A DNA stretch of 64,000 bases, from the NCBI GenBank assembly GCA_021799405.1, contig JAJZAL010000002.1, positions 36,872-100,871 of the forward strand, written 5' to 3'. Made by a program: the position numbers and the translations under genes. The notes below the pieces were generated by a model that saw only the letters and a program-made list of their open reading frames with translations, made no database searches and was not told where the DNA came from. Positions 34,484-43,098 of the stretch are shown here, piece after piece. Numbering within the stretch: position 1 is the stretch's first letter; each line of letters opens with the position of its first letter. The DNA is from Acidobacteriota bacterium (GTDB lineage: Bacteria; Acidobacteriota; Terriglobia; Terriglobales; Acidobacteriaceae).

Positions 34484-35221
34484 ATGCGATTTCTAAATAC
34501 ACATCGCTGTTTCCCGGTGCTGGGCTGCGTGGCGATTCTCGCCGCGACTTTGCCGGCGCACGCCGCCGAGCAGGTGCTGCTGAAGAACGGCTTCTCGCTC
34601 ATCTGCGATCACATGCAGCGAACCGGTAATCGCGTGCAATTATTTCTGGACCCCGGATCGAAGAATTTCATCGAAGTGAATGCAAATGAAATCATCACCC
34701 GGCGGCCGGCTCCTTCGGGAGCGGAACCCAGTCAGGATACGAGGCAGAAGGCTGCTCCCACCGGCGCCAGGGCGGCTACGAAGCCGCAGAGCCTGCACGA
34801 TGTGCTGGTGGAGGCGGGCCGCAAACATGATCTGGATATCGCGTTGCTGGAAAGCGTCATTGAGGTCGAAAGCGGCGGCAACCCTCACGCAGTAAGCCCG
34901 GCCGGCGCGCGTGGGCTCATGCAGTTGATGCCCGCAACCGCCGCAAAACTTGGGGTCAAAAACAGCTTTCGCAGCGCTGAGAATATTCGCGGCGGAACGG
35001 CGTATTTGGACAGCCTCCTGACCCGCTATCACAACAACCTGGCCCTGGCTCTGGCGGCATACAATGCCGGACCGGGGGCGGTCGACAGGTGGCACGGTAT
35101 TCCCCCCTACCCGGAAACGCGCGCATATGTAGCTCGCGTCATTCACGAGTACAACCTGCGCTATGAGGCAAGACTGCGGGCGCAGCGTGCGCTGATGGCT
35201 TCTGCAGCCGCGATTCACTAG
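34484..35221 (+). CDS. Secreted lytic transglycosylase (SLT domain)
   Basis: 245 residues with a signal peptide ending near LPAHAAE. A small N-terminal domain (VLLKNGFSLICDH, NFIEVNANEI) precedes a Slt70-like catalytic domain from about residue 103. Catalytic E129 lies in EVESGGNP, followed by SPAGARGLMQLMPATA, GGTAYLDSLLTRY and ALAAYNAGPGAVDRW. It cleaves peptidoglycan glycan strands in the periplasm to 1,6-anhydro products. It lies between the HAD phosphatase and the flippase-like gene on the same strand. Confidence 0.92.
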   Translation: MRFLNTHRCFPVLGCVAILAATLPAHAAEQVLLKNGFSLICDHMQRTGNRVQLFLDPGSKNFIEVNANEIITRRPAPSGAEPSQDTRQKAAPTGARAATKPQSLHDVLVEAGRKHDLDIALLESVIEVESGGNPHAVSPAGARGLMQLMPATAAKLGVKNSFRSAENIRGGTAYLDSLLTRYHNNLALALAAYNAGPGAVDRWHGIPPYPETRAYVARVIHEYNLRYEARLRAQRALMASAAAIH

Positions 35222-35245
35222 CAAGAGAGTTTCACGGAGCACGTT

Positions 35246-36319
35246 TTGAAGAAGAAAAACTGGATACTTGGCGTGTTGCTGCTGGTGGGGCTGGCGGCGA
35301 TTGTGTACTTTGGGCGCGGCCGTATCCATTTCAACTGGCACGTCTTTGTCGAGCAGATTCAGCAGGCCAACTGGTGGCTCATTGCTATCGGCATCAGCAT
35401 GATCTGGATCGGTTACGGTATCCGTGCGGCCCGCTGGTCGGTACTGCTGTCGCCGACCCGGAAGAGTTCCTGGCGGGAGACTGTCGGCCCGCAGGTCATT
35501 GGCTACACCGGCGTGGCATTGCTGGGCCGCCCGGCCGACCTCATGCGCCCCTACCTGACAGCGCGAAAACTCAAGACCACAATCAGTGCACAGGTTGCGG
35601 TCTACGTCGTCGAACGCATGTTCGATGCCGGGACCATGGCGCTGATTTTCTCAACCGTGCTCTCCTTTGCCCCGGATAAAAGAACACTGCCGCACCCTGA
35701 ACTTCTGCGACATCTCGCGATGACTGGGCTCATAGGCACCATTGGCCTCGCGGCGATTGCTGCGGCAATCCGGTTAAGCGGAAATGCACTGGCGCGTGGT
35801 TCGCGCCTCATTTTTGCAGGCTTCGCGCCCAGGGTTGGAGATGGGATTGCCAGCAGGATTCTGGCCTTCCGAAGCGGGCTCGAGGTATTGTCATCTCTGC
35901 GTGAAGTGGCAGTGGCCTCAGCGCAGTCGCTTCTTATGTGGGGCATCATCACGGTGGCGTATCTGGAAACGGCGCATGCTTTCGACAAGTCGCCGGAACT
36001 GCACTCGCTGACGCTGGCTCGCTGCATGGTACTCATGGCCGCAAGCATGGCGGCAAGTACAGTGCAGCTGCCGGTGATTGGTTGGTTTACGCAGATTGCA
36101 GCCGTGGCTGCCGTATTCCAGACCTTCTTTGGCGTTCGCTGGGAACCCGCCCTTGGCTGCTCCGCCATGCTGCTGATTGTCACTTACCTGAGCGTCGTTC
36201 CGGTCGGATTGATCTGGGCACGCGTGGAGCGCATTTCGCTGCGCGAGGTGGCCGTGGAGAGCGAGCACGCGGGCGAGGTGCTGGCGCACCCCGAAGCGGA
36301 TAGAGCGAACTTGCTGTAG
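35246..36319 (+). CDS. Lysylphosphatidylglycerol synthetase-type TM region (UPF0104/AglD-like) membrane protein
   Basis: 357 residues with about eight hydrophobic helices. Conserved family features are IRAARWSVLL, the polar GYTGVALLGRPADLMRPYL segment, and VYVVERMFDAG. These match the flippase-like membrane region found in MprF and in stand-alone UPF0104 proteins, which move lipids or lipid-linked sugars across the membrane. The start is TTG at 35246 with GGAG 8 bases upstream. It is the third gene of a plus-strand group after the HAD phosphatase and transglycosylase. The substrate is unknown. Confidence 0.82.
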   Translation: MKKKNWILGVLLLVGLAAIVYFGRGRIHFNWHVFVEQIQQANWWLIAIGISMIWIGYGIRAARWSVLLSPTRKSSWRETVGPQVIGYTGVALLGRPADLMRPYLTARKLKTTISAQVAVYVVERMFDAGTMALIFSTVLSFAPDKRTLPHPELLRHLAMTGLIGTIGLAAIAAAIRLSGNALARGSRLIFAGFAPRVGDGIASRILAFRSGLEVLSSLREVAVASAQSLLMWGIITVAYLETAHAFDKSPELHSLTLARCMVLMAASMAASTVQLPVIGWFTQIAAVAAVFQTFFGVRWEPALGCSAMLLIVTYLSVVPVGLIWARVERISLREVAVESEHAGEVLAHPEADRANLL

Positions 36320-36400
36320 ATGTACCCCCGGAGCGAAAAGACCCTGCGCGGCTCCTCCGTCAGGAAAAACCGCATCTGCAAACGCCCCGGCAGGCCATCC

Positions 36401-37831
36401 TCAATGCGTCTTCGTTGTAGTGGCGGCAGCCGGCATCGCCATGCGATGCGGAGCCGCAGACGTGACCACCTCGATGCGCGTGTTCTTCGGAAAAACGACA
36501 TTCTGCCCATGCGTCAGCCAATGGTTATAGAACGATTGAGCAGCAGCATAGCAGCCGATGCCGCCGGCGAGTATGTGCGAGCCGGCAGCAATGCCAATGA
36601 TGCGGCCGACGGCGCCGAATCCGTTGGAGGAGTAAGCTCCGCTTTCCGCGGCGCTGGCGTCGCTGGAAAGGCCGTTGGCGGCCAGCAGTGAAAAGGCCAG
36701 CGGCATGAGAATCTTGCCGGGCTTCTTTGCGGGTGCGATGCCTCCTTCGGAATCGATGCGAAGATCCGCGGCGCGAGCAGCATCCGCAGCGGCAAGCGTA
36801 CCCTGGACTGGCCTTTGGCGGCGGCCCGGTATCTTCAGTTCGCTGAACGTAAACCGCAGCTTGCCCTTCCGCCCGAAGGAGCGCGCGGGTTTCGCCCGCG
36901 TGATGGTGCCGATGAGGATAGCACCCTCAGGCACAATCAGCTTTTGATGAGGGCCGTACACCGGCTGAGCAACGTAGGCCTGGAAGGTATCGCCGCGCTT
37001 GCTGGTGGCGGAGCTGATGGTGGAAGTCAGATACGCATCGAGCAGCCACGCGCGATTAGCGGCAGAAGATTGCACCGTCGGCTGATTGACCTCTTGCGCG
37101 GCGGCCGCCAGGTTGGGCTTACCGGCATGTGTGGACGGAGGATCGACTGCCAGATTGGCCACAACCGAGTTCGGCTTCTCGGGAGGCAACGGCCACACTG
37201 GCACCAGCAGCGGATGGGACAGATGCACTGTCCATTCGGTCCCGGTATTGATGCGTTGCGGATGATACGGGAGCTGGCTGTACAGAAACTCCCGCATTCG
37301 CCCCATGCGGCCGGGGCGGGTAACCAGCGTGGCCTCGGCTATCGCACGCTTCTTCGCCTGCTCGAATTCGGCCTTGATGAAGGCCTTTTTACCATGCGGC
37401 GCCGAGGCCGTCAGATGCAGGATGGGAGCGCCGCCAGAGGCGTCCGGGCTGGAGATGGCGTAGGAATGGCCATTCGGCAACGTGAGCTTATCAAAGCGGA
37501 CAACCGGCGTATCGTAGGGCGTGAAATCCGCGTAAAACCGCGCCTTCGCACGCAGCTTCCGGTTGGGTTTGAGCGCGACGATCTTGCCCTCCAGCGTGCT
37601 GGTCGCCGGAATCGCGAGATGGCTGTCCACATACACCGGATAAAGCAGACGCGCGGTGAGCGGCGCACCCGCCTTCATGGGCGCATGGTGAACGAGTTCT
37701 ACCGCCATGGGCGCACTCACGGGCACCCTGAGCTGCTGGGCAAGAAGCGCCGGAGAACAAGCGAGCACACAGACGGCGGGCAGGAGAATACGGCGAACAC
37801 ACGGAGTGAAGCTATAGCGGGATGGGTTCAT
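36401..37831 (-). CDS. Secreted protein of unknown function
   Basis: 476 residues with a signal peptide (RRILLPAVCVLACSPALLAQQ). After that come beta-rich segments: LVHHAPMKAGAPLTARLLYPVYVDSHLAIPATSTLEG near the N-terminus and a similar GDTFQAYVAQPVYGPHQKLIVPEGAILIGTI near residue 300. The two resemble each other (limits on inputs, then 'P-GAxLxGxI'), suggesting a repeated domain. A glycine-rich hydrophobic helix lies near residue 420. I do not recognise the family; it is common in acidobacterial genomes as a hypothetical protein. The start at 37831 is chosen for the signal peptide. It follows the next gene by 10 bases, so they are co-transcribed. Confidence 0.7.
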   Translation of the reverse strand: MNPSRYSFTPCVRRILLPAVCVLACSPALLAQQLRVPVSAPMAVELVHHAPMKAGAPLTARLLYPVYVDSHLAIPATSTLEGKIVALKPNRKLRAKARFYADFTPYDTPVVRFDKLTLPNGHSYAISSPDASGGAPILHLTASAPHGKKAFIKAEFEQAKKRAIAEATLVTRPGRMGRMREFLYSQLPYHPQRINTGTEWTVHLSHPLLVPVWPLPPEKPNSVVANLAVDPPSTHAGKPNLAAAAQEVNQPTVQSSAANRAWLLDAYLTSTISSATSKRGDTFQAYVAQPVYGPHQKLIVPEGAILIGTITRAKPARSFGRKGKLRFTFSELKIPGRRQRPVQGTLAAADAARAADLRIDSEGGIAPAKKPGKILMPLAFSLLAANGLSSDASAAESGAYSSNGFGAVGRIIGIAAGSHILAGGIGCYAAAQSFYNHWLTHGQNVVFPKNTRIEVVTSAAPHRMAMPAAATTTKTH

Positions 37832-37841
37832 GGCATTGTCT

Positions 37842-38744
37842 TTACGGCTCGGCAGACGGAAGTGAGAGAGCAACTGCCTGTTTGAGATTCAGGTTGACCG
37901 GAATTGGTTGAAAATCACTGCGAACAGTGTGCTGGCTGCGGGAAATACTCTTGAAAAAGAGAATAGCCCCGTCGAAGTCCATCTTGAGCACTGTGGAGCG
38001 CCAGACGGAAGGCTCGACCTGGACACGGTCCAGGCTGAAGCCGCTGCCCTGGCTCACATGCCCGAGCAGTCCCCAGCCGAAGTCGACCGTCTTCACCAGA
38101 TGGCCGCTGACGGAGCAGAGGCGCATGGACGGCTCCTGGATATCGACGAAGCCGGCCATATTGTGGACCACCCGATCCTCAAACGAGTCGGCCTGGTAGC
38201 CCGGATTCGGGCGATACGCGATGCGCCGGCAGCCGTTTTCCTCGCCATCGTACTGGAAGAGGAATTCCTGGGGCATGCGTTCGAGAACTTTGGTGACTCG
38301 GGACTCGTCTTTCTCCCGGGACTGGTTGGCCTCGGCAAATGCACCGGGATCTTCGGCCAACCGCTGCAGACGACGGTCTTCTTCCGCCTGCTGCACCGCA
38401 GAGAGAGGTTTGCCGTCAATTGCCACCAGCCGGCGAAGCAATCCGCCGTCGACCTCGACGACTTCTTCGGTCCAGAGATGGCCACCGGTTCGCGCGGACC
38501 GCTCCACCGAGAGAAAACGGAAGGCGTGGCTGGGCTGAGCTTTGCGATGGTCGGAAATCTCGTGCTGAACCATAAGCTTGACGGCCTCAACGGCAGGCGG
38601 ATCGGGCTGACTGGATCGAGCTTGTGCGCGGAGCGCTGGCACAAACGCGCCCATGAGCAGCGAAATCACCCCGATGCCCAGGGCTGCTGGGAAAAATGGC
38701 GGGGCCCACGGAAACGTGCGCCACCGACTGCTTCTCGGGAGCAT
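37842..38744 (-). CDS. Secreted/periplasmic protein of unknown function
   Basis: 300 residues. A signal-like helix (ALGIGVISLLMGAFVPALRAQA) is followed by an alpha/beta domain with EVDGGLLRRLVAIDGKPLS, FLFQYDGEENGCRRIAYRPNP and ILFFKSISRSQHTVRSDF. The pattern of stacked beta-strands reporting 'lipoprotein-like' features loosely recalls LolA-type sheets, but this is weak. The ATG at 38744 has GGAGG 11 bases upstream; the long frame extending to 39518 is a shadow. It is the upstream partner of the gene at 36401-37831. Confidence 0.65.
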   Translation of the reverse strand: MLPRSSRWRTFPWAPPFFPAALGIGVISLLMGAFVPALRAQARSSQPDPPAVEAVKLMVQHEISDHRKAQPSHAFRFLSVERSARTGGHLWTEEVVEVDGGLLRRLVAIDGKPLSAVQQAEEDRRLQRLAEDPGAFAEANQSREKDESRVTKVLERMPQEFLFQYDGEENGCRRIAYRPNPGYQADSFEDRVVHNMAGFVDIQEPSMRLCSVSGHLVKTVDFGWGLLGHVSQGSGFSLDRVQVEPSVWRSTVLKMDFDGAILFFKSISRSQHTVRSDFQPIPVNLNLKQAVALSLPSAEP

Positions 38745-38832
38745 AGTGGCTCGCCTCCAGTATTTCACTGCGGTCTCGCGAAAACGGATGACGATTTGTT
38801 CAAAATACGTCAGCCAACCCTCTCGATCTAGC

Positions 38833-39303
38833 TCACAGCAGCCGCCGAACCACGCGTCGGACCGAGTCCGTCGCGACACCGTACGCGGCGTGGCTGATCC
38901 AGTTGCTGACCCGAGCCTGCGTGGACTGCTCTTCCTTGGACGGCGCAAGACCCATCCGGGGCAGCAGAGACTCGTGGGTGATACGGTTGAGGGCAATGCC
39001 AAAGGCGGCTCCACGCCAGGCGGCCAGCGATGGCTCAACCTCGGCGGCGACGCCGTAAATGCCCCCCGCCAGTGCTCCAACTGCCCAGTGCAGGGCCTGC
39101 CAGCCCGGTGGTGCCGTGGCCGCTGGAGGCTTGTCACTTGCCCGGCTGGCCAAGACCGCGAGCGGCGCTGGCTCCCCATGAGTTCTAGGCGGAAATATCT
39201 CCTCGGCGATGAGAATCGCTCCCGCGCCAACGATCCCTCCGACGAGGCCGGCGAGCAGCCCCTTCGGCAGGCTGCGTTTTCGGCTGCTTGTGCTGGTTCC
39301 CAT
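38833..39303 (-). CDS. DUF1440 (YagU-like) inner-membrane protein
   Basis: 156 residues with a hydrophobic helix near the N-terminus (LLAGLVGGIVGAGAILIAEEIFPPR), a second at LHWAVGALAGGIYGVAAEV, and a third region at AAWRGAAFGIALNRITHESLLPRMGLAP ending in a C-terminal segment WISHAAYGVATDSVRRVVR. The order of features (PPR after helix 1, 'GLTP/GLAP' before the last segment) matches the DUF1440 family typified by E. coli YagU. Function is poorly known. The gene is divergent from yraN. Confidence 0.6.
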   Translation of the reverse strand: MGTSTSSRKRSLPKGLLAGLVGGIVGAGAILIAEEIFPPRTHGEPAPLAVLASRASDKPPAATAPPGWQALHWAVGALAGGIYGVAAEVEPSLAAWRGAAFGIALNRITHESLLPRMGLAPSKEEQSTQARVSNWISHAAYGVATDSVRRVVRRLL

Positions 39304-39477
39304 AGTTCAAATAGATGCGTCCCCTCCTCATTTATGCCGTCTCTTCTTGTTACCACACCGGCTCTGGATCTTCCCACCCTGAACGCCGGCACGATTCTGC
39401 GAAAATTGGCGCACCACCCACAGCTTCGTGACCTCGGTGCTGTTGGCGCGGCGCCCGAACCAGCCCAAAATGACGGC

Positions 39478-39957
39478 ATGGCGGAAACCACCCGAACTCC
39501 GGGTCCGGTGAAGACCACCCGCTGGACTCAGGCTCGCCTGAACTGGCTGGAGGGGTTCCTGCATCGAATCCAGCCAGAAGAAGCGACGCCCGAGCACCTT
39601 GCCACGGGCTGGCGCGGAGAGCTGGCGGCCTATTTCCACCTCCGAAGACGTGGCTATACGATCGTCGCGCAGGGCTGGCGATCGCACATCACTCCCGGCG
39701 ACCTCGACCTGGTGGGATGGGAAGGTAATCGGCTTTGTTTTGTTGAAGTAAAGACCCGGACAACCCGAAACTCGGCAACTGCGGAATCAGCCGTCGACGA
39801 CGATAAGCGTCGCACGGTACGCAGGCTGGCGCGCCGCTACTTGCGCCGGGCCGGTCTGCCGGAGGCCGCCTCACGATTTGACGTCGTCACCGTCTATCTT
39901 GAGCAGGGTCAGGAACCAGAGATCGCACTGGTGCGTGATGCCTTCGGGTGGAAATAA
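39478..39957 (+). CDS. YraN/UPF0102 family nuclease-like protein
   Basis: 159 residues. The core GWRGELAAYFHLRRRGYTIVAQGWRS, then GDLDLVGWEGNRLCFVEVKTR, carries the restriction-endonuclease-like D-ExK motif of UPF0102. KRRTVRRLARRYLRRAGL and RFDVVTVY complete it. The family is widespread and suspected to act in DNA metabolism. The start is uncertain: ATG at 39478 is used, while an in-frame ATG at 39334 adds 48 unconserved residues. No clear ribosome site is visible for either. Confidence 0.85.
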   Translation: MAETTRTPGPVKTTRWTQARLNWLEGFLHRIQPEEATPEHLATGWRGELAAYFHLRRRGYTIVAQGWRSHITPGDLDLVGWEGNRLCFVEVKTRTTRNSATAESAVDDDKRRTVRRLARRYLRRAGLPEAASRFDVVTVYLEQGQEPEIALVRDAFGWK

Positions 39958-40020
39958 TGAGTCGAAATAAATTGGTTTCTTGCCGTTTTCGCCGTGAGAA
40001 CCATTTTATAGTCGATACGA

Positions 40021-42984
40021 TCACAATCCAGGATAACGAGTCCGGATGGAGTAGAGGTTGCCGTGCGTAAGGACGTACAAGGTTTGCTTATCCTTACCTC
40101 CGAATATGAGATCGATCGGTCGCTGAGGAACATCAATGATCCCGATTTGCTTGCCATCGGGCCGGTAGATATAGATCTGGCCGGCGGCCAGAAAAACGTT
40201 CCCGGCGCTGTCCTGGACGACGCTATCGCCTCCCTGCTGAACGAAGAGACGCATCCCCTCAAATGTTCCTGAGTTAGTTACATTTGCCCGCCACGTTCTT
40301 TCATTGGACTGGTCGGTGATGTAGAACGGATGACCCGGAACCGCCTTCGCCAGCGAATACCCATGCAGCACGGGCGCCATCTTGGTGCCCCATGAAAGCA
40401 CTCCTTTCACAAAGCTGTTGGTGGCCGGAAGGAACAGACTCCCGTCCGGCGAAATGTATTGCCACGGATGAGGCTTCGCAGTCTCGGGGCCCACGCTCCA
40501 ATAGTCGTTCGCGAGTGCGGGTGTAAGGCCGGGGCGTGGCTCCGCCTTCTCCTTCTTCAGCATCGTGATCTCGGTTTCCGGCGTTCCTGGCCGGAACGAA
40601 TAGACGGTACCGTCTCCCAGGTATGACGTCACCAACAGGTCCCCGGACTTGTCAAAAACGAGATTGCGCGGCTCGATCGGAGTATCGCGCACAACCACGG
40701 CTTCCCTCCGCGCTGCTTCCCAGCGATAGATGCGTTGCCAGTGCGTGTCGACGAAATACAGCTGTCCGCCGGGGTCAACAGCAGCACCGGAGATCGTGAA
40801 AAAGCCACCGGCCAGCTTGTGCAGTTTTGCTCCCGGAGCGAGTGCCGATGCAGCGCCGTTGGGCGGCTGCGGAACAGCGTGGCCGGGCAGGTTGAGTACC
40901 GCAAAATCCGGCGCGCGCAACTGGGTATGCGTGGACTGCACGTATACGCTGTTGTCGAACGGCACGATGCTGTTGCTGTTAACAAACAGGTTGCGGATCT
41001 GAATGTCTGACGAGTTGGTGATGCGGATCGCCTCTGGAAACGGATGGTAGCTCCCGATGACGCGGTAGCTGTGATAGTTGGCGATCAGGATATTGCGCGA
41101 ATTCTCGATTTCGAGTGGCAGCGCGCTGGCGCTTTCACCCCACTCCTCTTCGGTCTGCAACGCAATGATCTGCCAGTTGGCAACGTGGTTGAGCTTAACC
41201 TCGTTGCGGACGTGGTGCTCGCAGGAAAGCTCGTAGATGCGGCCCGGCGTCGACGTATAAGAGATGTAGAGACCGGCCTGCGCGAACGTGCTCGGCGTCC
41301 AGATGTCGGCAAAAGTTCCACCACCGCCGTTCGTAATCCACAGGCTCGGATATTGTGAATCCCAGCGGCGCAGAATATCGGGGTCTGCCGTGTGCGTGTT
41401 GTTGTATGGGTTCAGGCGCTTGCCGCTGGCCGTGTCCGTGCCATGACCGCCGAGAAAACGCACATCGTCCATCAGCGATTGTGGACCGGCCATCCATAAC
41501 GCCGCCACGGCGCGCGGGTTGATGCCATTGGTATAAAGGCCAAGACCGGTGACAATGTTGTCGCCGCCTTTTGGAGCTTCGATGAGCGGAACAGGAGCGC
41601 CAACGCCCTGATACGCCGGTGTGCCGTCGGGAATCACAAGCTGCGTCGAACTGGGATGCAGGCCGATAAGAACCGTATCCGGGCGCAGGTGCAGCGTGTT
41701 GGTGATGATGTAATGGCCGATAGGAAAGTAGAGAACGCGGTGATCATCGATCGCCCGCTGCAAAGCGGCCGTATCGTCCGTTACGCCATCGCCTTTCACC
41801 TCAAGTGACTGCACATTGACCCAGTCCTGCATCGGCGGCAATGGCCGAATCACTGGAGTCGCATCAGAAGGCAGCCTCGCTTGTGCCTGAGCCTGGAAGC
41901 GCGTGAGAATGCGGCCCTGGTCAGCGACATCGGCCAGCGTCAGACCGTGCGTGAAACTCGAAACAAAATAGCTGGCCCCCTTGCCAGTAACCGTTTTTCC
42001 GCTCTCGCGTAGCTTTGCAAAAACCGGCACATGCACGCAGGCGATCTTCCGCATGCTCACCTCTGTGCGTGGGTTGAGGTCATCGCTGATGGTGATCGCC
42101 GGGCCCTGGATATTTTCAAAGCGCGTGTGATCGATCCAGACTTCATCCGGATAGCCGCGGTCCATGATGATGCCTCGCGGCTCATTCCGAATGACATCGT
42201 GGCTCATCGTCAGGCCGACTTCGTGCTCACGAATCGCAGCAACTCGCTGGCCCGCAAAAGTCGAGTCCAGTAGCGTGAACTGCCAGCCCGGCGAAGTTTG
42301 TCCGCTGAGGATGCCGTACTGGCCGCCATAGAAGTGCAGGTCTTCGGCTTCGTTGCCGACCTCTTTGACCGCCGCCAGCCCGGAACCAATGTGGAAATCG
42401 ATGTGCGAAAGGTAGCTGTGCTGTGCCACATGGAACCGAATGGCAACCGCGCCGGGATTGCCCTTGCCGATCTCGAAATCCACATTACTCATGGCCGAGT
42501 AGAACGTGCCGGCGTTGGCATCGGGAACGGTATTGTCAGGCGGCACCGTGCCCGGCGTGGCTGGAGCGGAGGGATTCGGATGAAACCACCGCGGCAGATA
42601 ACCGGGGCGGCCGCCGGCAAAAAAGAACATGTAACCGAGATGGTTCTGATATCCGGGCGTGTCAGGAGCCAGCACAAAAACCGGGCGCGTAGGGCCGTAG
42701 CCGATGATGCGCACCGAGGGCCAGACGTAAATGGTGCGCGTGATGCGATAGCGGCCGGAGGGAACAAAGACGATACCCTCGTTGGCGGTTTCCTGCACTT
42801 GGTTGATGGCGGCCTGCAGCGCGGCGCTGTCATCGGTAACTCCATCGGCGCGAACGTCGAAATTCGCCGGCGTGAGGTAGACAGCCTTGGGGTCGTTCGG
42901 GCGCTCGGTGTAGACCGATGCGCCCTGCGCAAGCAGCGGTACGGAAACAGAGAGCAGCACGGCAAGCAGGAAGAGCTTTCTCAT
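40021..42984 (-). CDS. Secreted double beta-helix (pectate-lyase-superfamily) protein with C-terminal beta-propeller
   Basis: 987 residues with a signal peptide (LFLLAVLLSVSVPLLAQG). It has two copies of a Pectate_lyase_3/GH55-like beta-helix start: FDVRADGVTDDSAALQAAINQ near residue 40 and LEVKGDGVTDDTAALQRAIDD near residue 395. Each is followed by FVPSGRYRI- or YFPIGHYII-type strands. Tandem beta-helices are the GH55 arrangement, known in beta-1,3-glucanases. The last 270 residues are propeller-like (LYFVDTHWQRIYRWEA, LVFDKSGDLLVTSYLGDGTVY, VQDSAGNVFLAAGQIYIYRPDG), as in SMP-30/NHL proteins. The start at 42984 has GAGG upstream. Substrate unknown. Confidence 0.75.
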   Translation of the reverse strand: MRKLFLLAVLLSVSVPLLAQGASVYTERPNDPKAVYLTPANFDVRADGVTDDSAALQAAINQVQETANEGIVFVPSGRYRITRTIYVWPSVRIIGYGPTRPVFVLAPDTPGYQNHLGYMFFFAGGRPGYLPRWFHPNPSAPATPGTVPPDNTVPDANAGTFYSAMSNVDFEIGKGNPGAVAIRFHVAQHSYLSHIDFHIGSGLAAVKEVGNEAEDLHFYGGQYGILSGQTSPGWQFTLLDSTFAGQRVAAIREHEVGLTMSHDVIRNEPRGIIMDRGYPDEVWIDHTRFENIQGPAITISDDLNPRTEVSMRKIACVHVPVFAKLRESGKTVTGKGASYFVSSFTHGLTLADVADQGRILTRFQAQAQARLPSDATPVIRPLPPMQDWVNVQSLEVKGDGVTDDTAALQRAIDDHRVLYFPIGHYIITNTLHLRPDTVLIGLHPSSTQLVIPDGTPAYQGVGAPVPLIEAPKGGDNIVTGLGLYTNGINPRAVAALWMAGPQSLMDDVRFLGGHGTDTASGKRLNPYNNTHTADPDILRRWDSQYPSLWITNGGGGTFADIWTPSTFAQAGLYISYTSTPGRIYELSCEHHVRNEVKLNHVANWQIIALQTEEEWGESASALPLEIENSRNILIANYHSYRVIGSYHPFPEAIRITNSSDIQIRNLFVNSNSIVPFDNSVYVQSTHTQLRAPDFAVLNLPGHAVPQPPNGAASALAPGAKLHKLAGGFFTISGAAVDPGGQLYFVDTHWQRIYRWEAARREAVVVRDTPIEPRNLVFDKSGDLLVTSYLGDGTVYSFRPGTPETEITMLKKEKAEPRPGLTPALANDYWSVGPETAKPHPWQYISPDGSLFLPATNSFVKGVLSWGTKMAPVLHGYSLAKAVPGHPFYITDQSNERTWRANVTNSGTFEGMRLFVQQGGDSVVQDSAGNVFLAAGQIYIYRPDGKQIGIIDVPQRPIDLIFGGKDKQTLYVLTHGNLYSIRTRYPGL

Positions 42985-43035
42985 CGGAAGCCTCGCAATC
43001 ATTCGGGAAAACTGGCGGATTCACAATAGACGATA

Positions 43036-43051
43036 AAGCAATCGATTGTCT
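43036..43051 (-). promoter_or_regulatory. LacI-type palindromic operator candidate upstream of the beta-helix gene
   Basis: On the minus strand the site reads AGACAATCGATTGCTT, with the perfect 10-base core CAATCGATTG and the central CG common in LacI-family operators. It lies about 50 bases before the start at 42984. It shares the 13-base core AGACAATCGRTTG with the site at 49821-49838. Confidence 0.5.
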
Positions 43052-43098
43052 ATGAAGAACCGTCGCAACTTAAGCTACATTCGAGCCCGGTTGGACCT

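Noticed and set aside
38653..39477. Long N-terminal extension of yraN
   Set aside because: The extension is antisense to the DUF1440-like gene and shows no conservation features; YraN proteins are normally 110-160 residues.
37842..39518. 558-residue open frame on the minus strand
   Set aside because: Only the last 300 residues look like protein; the upstream part is low-quality sequence overlapping yraN. The ATG at 38744 has a ribosome site and a signal peptide.
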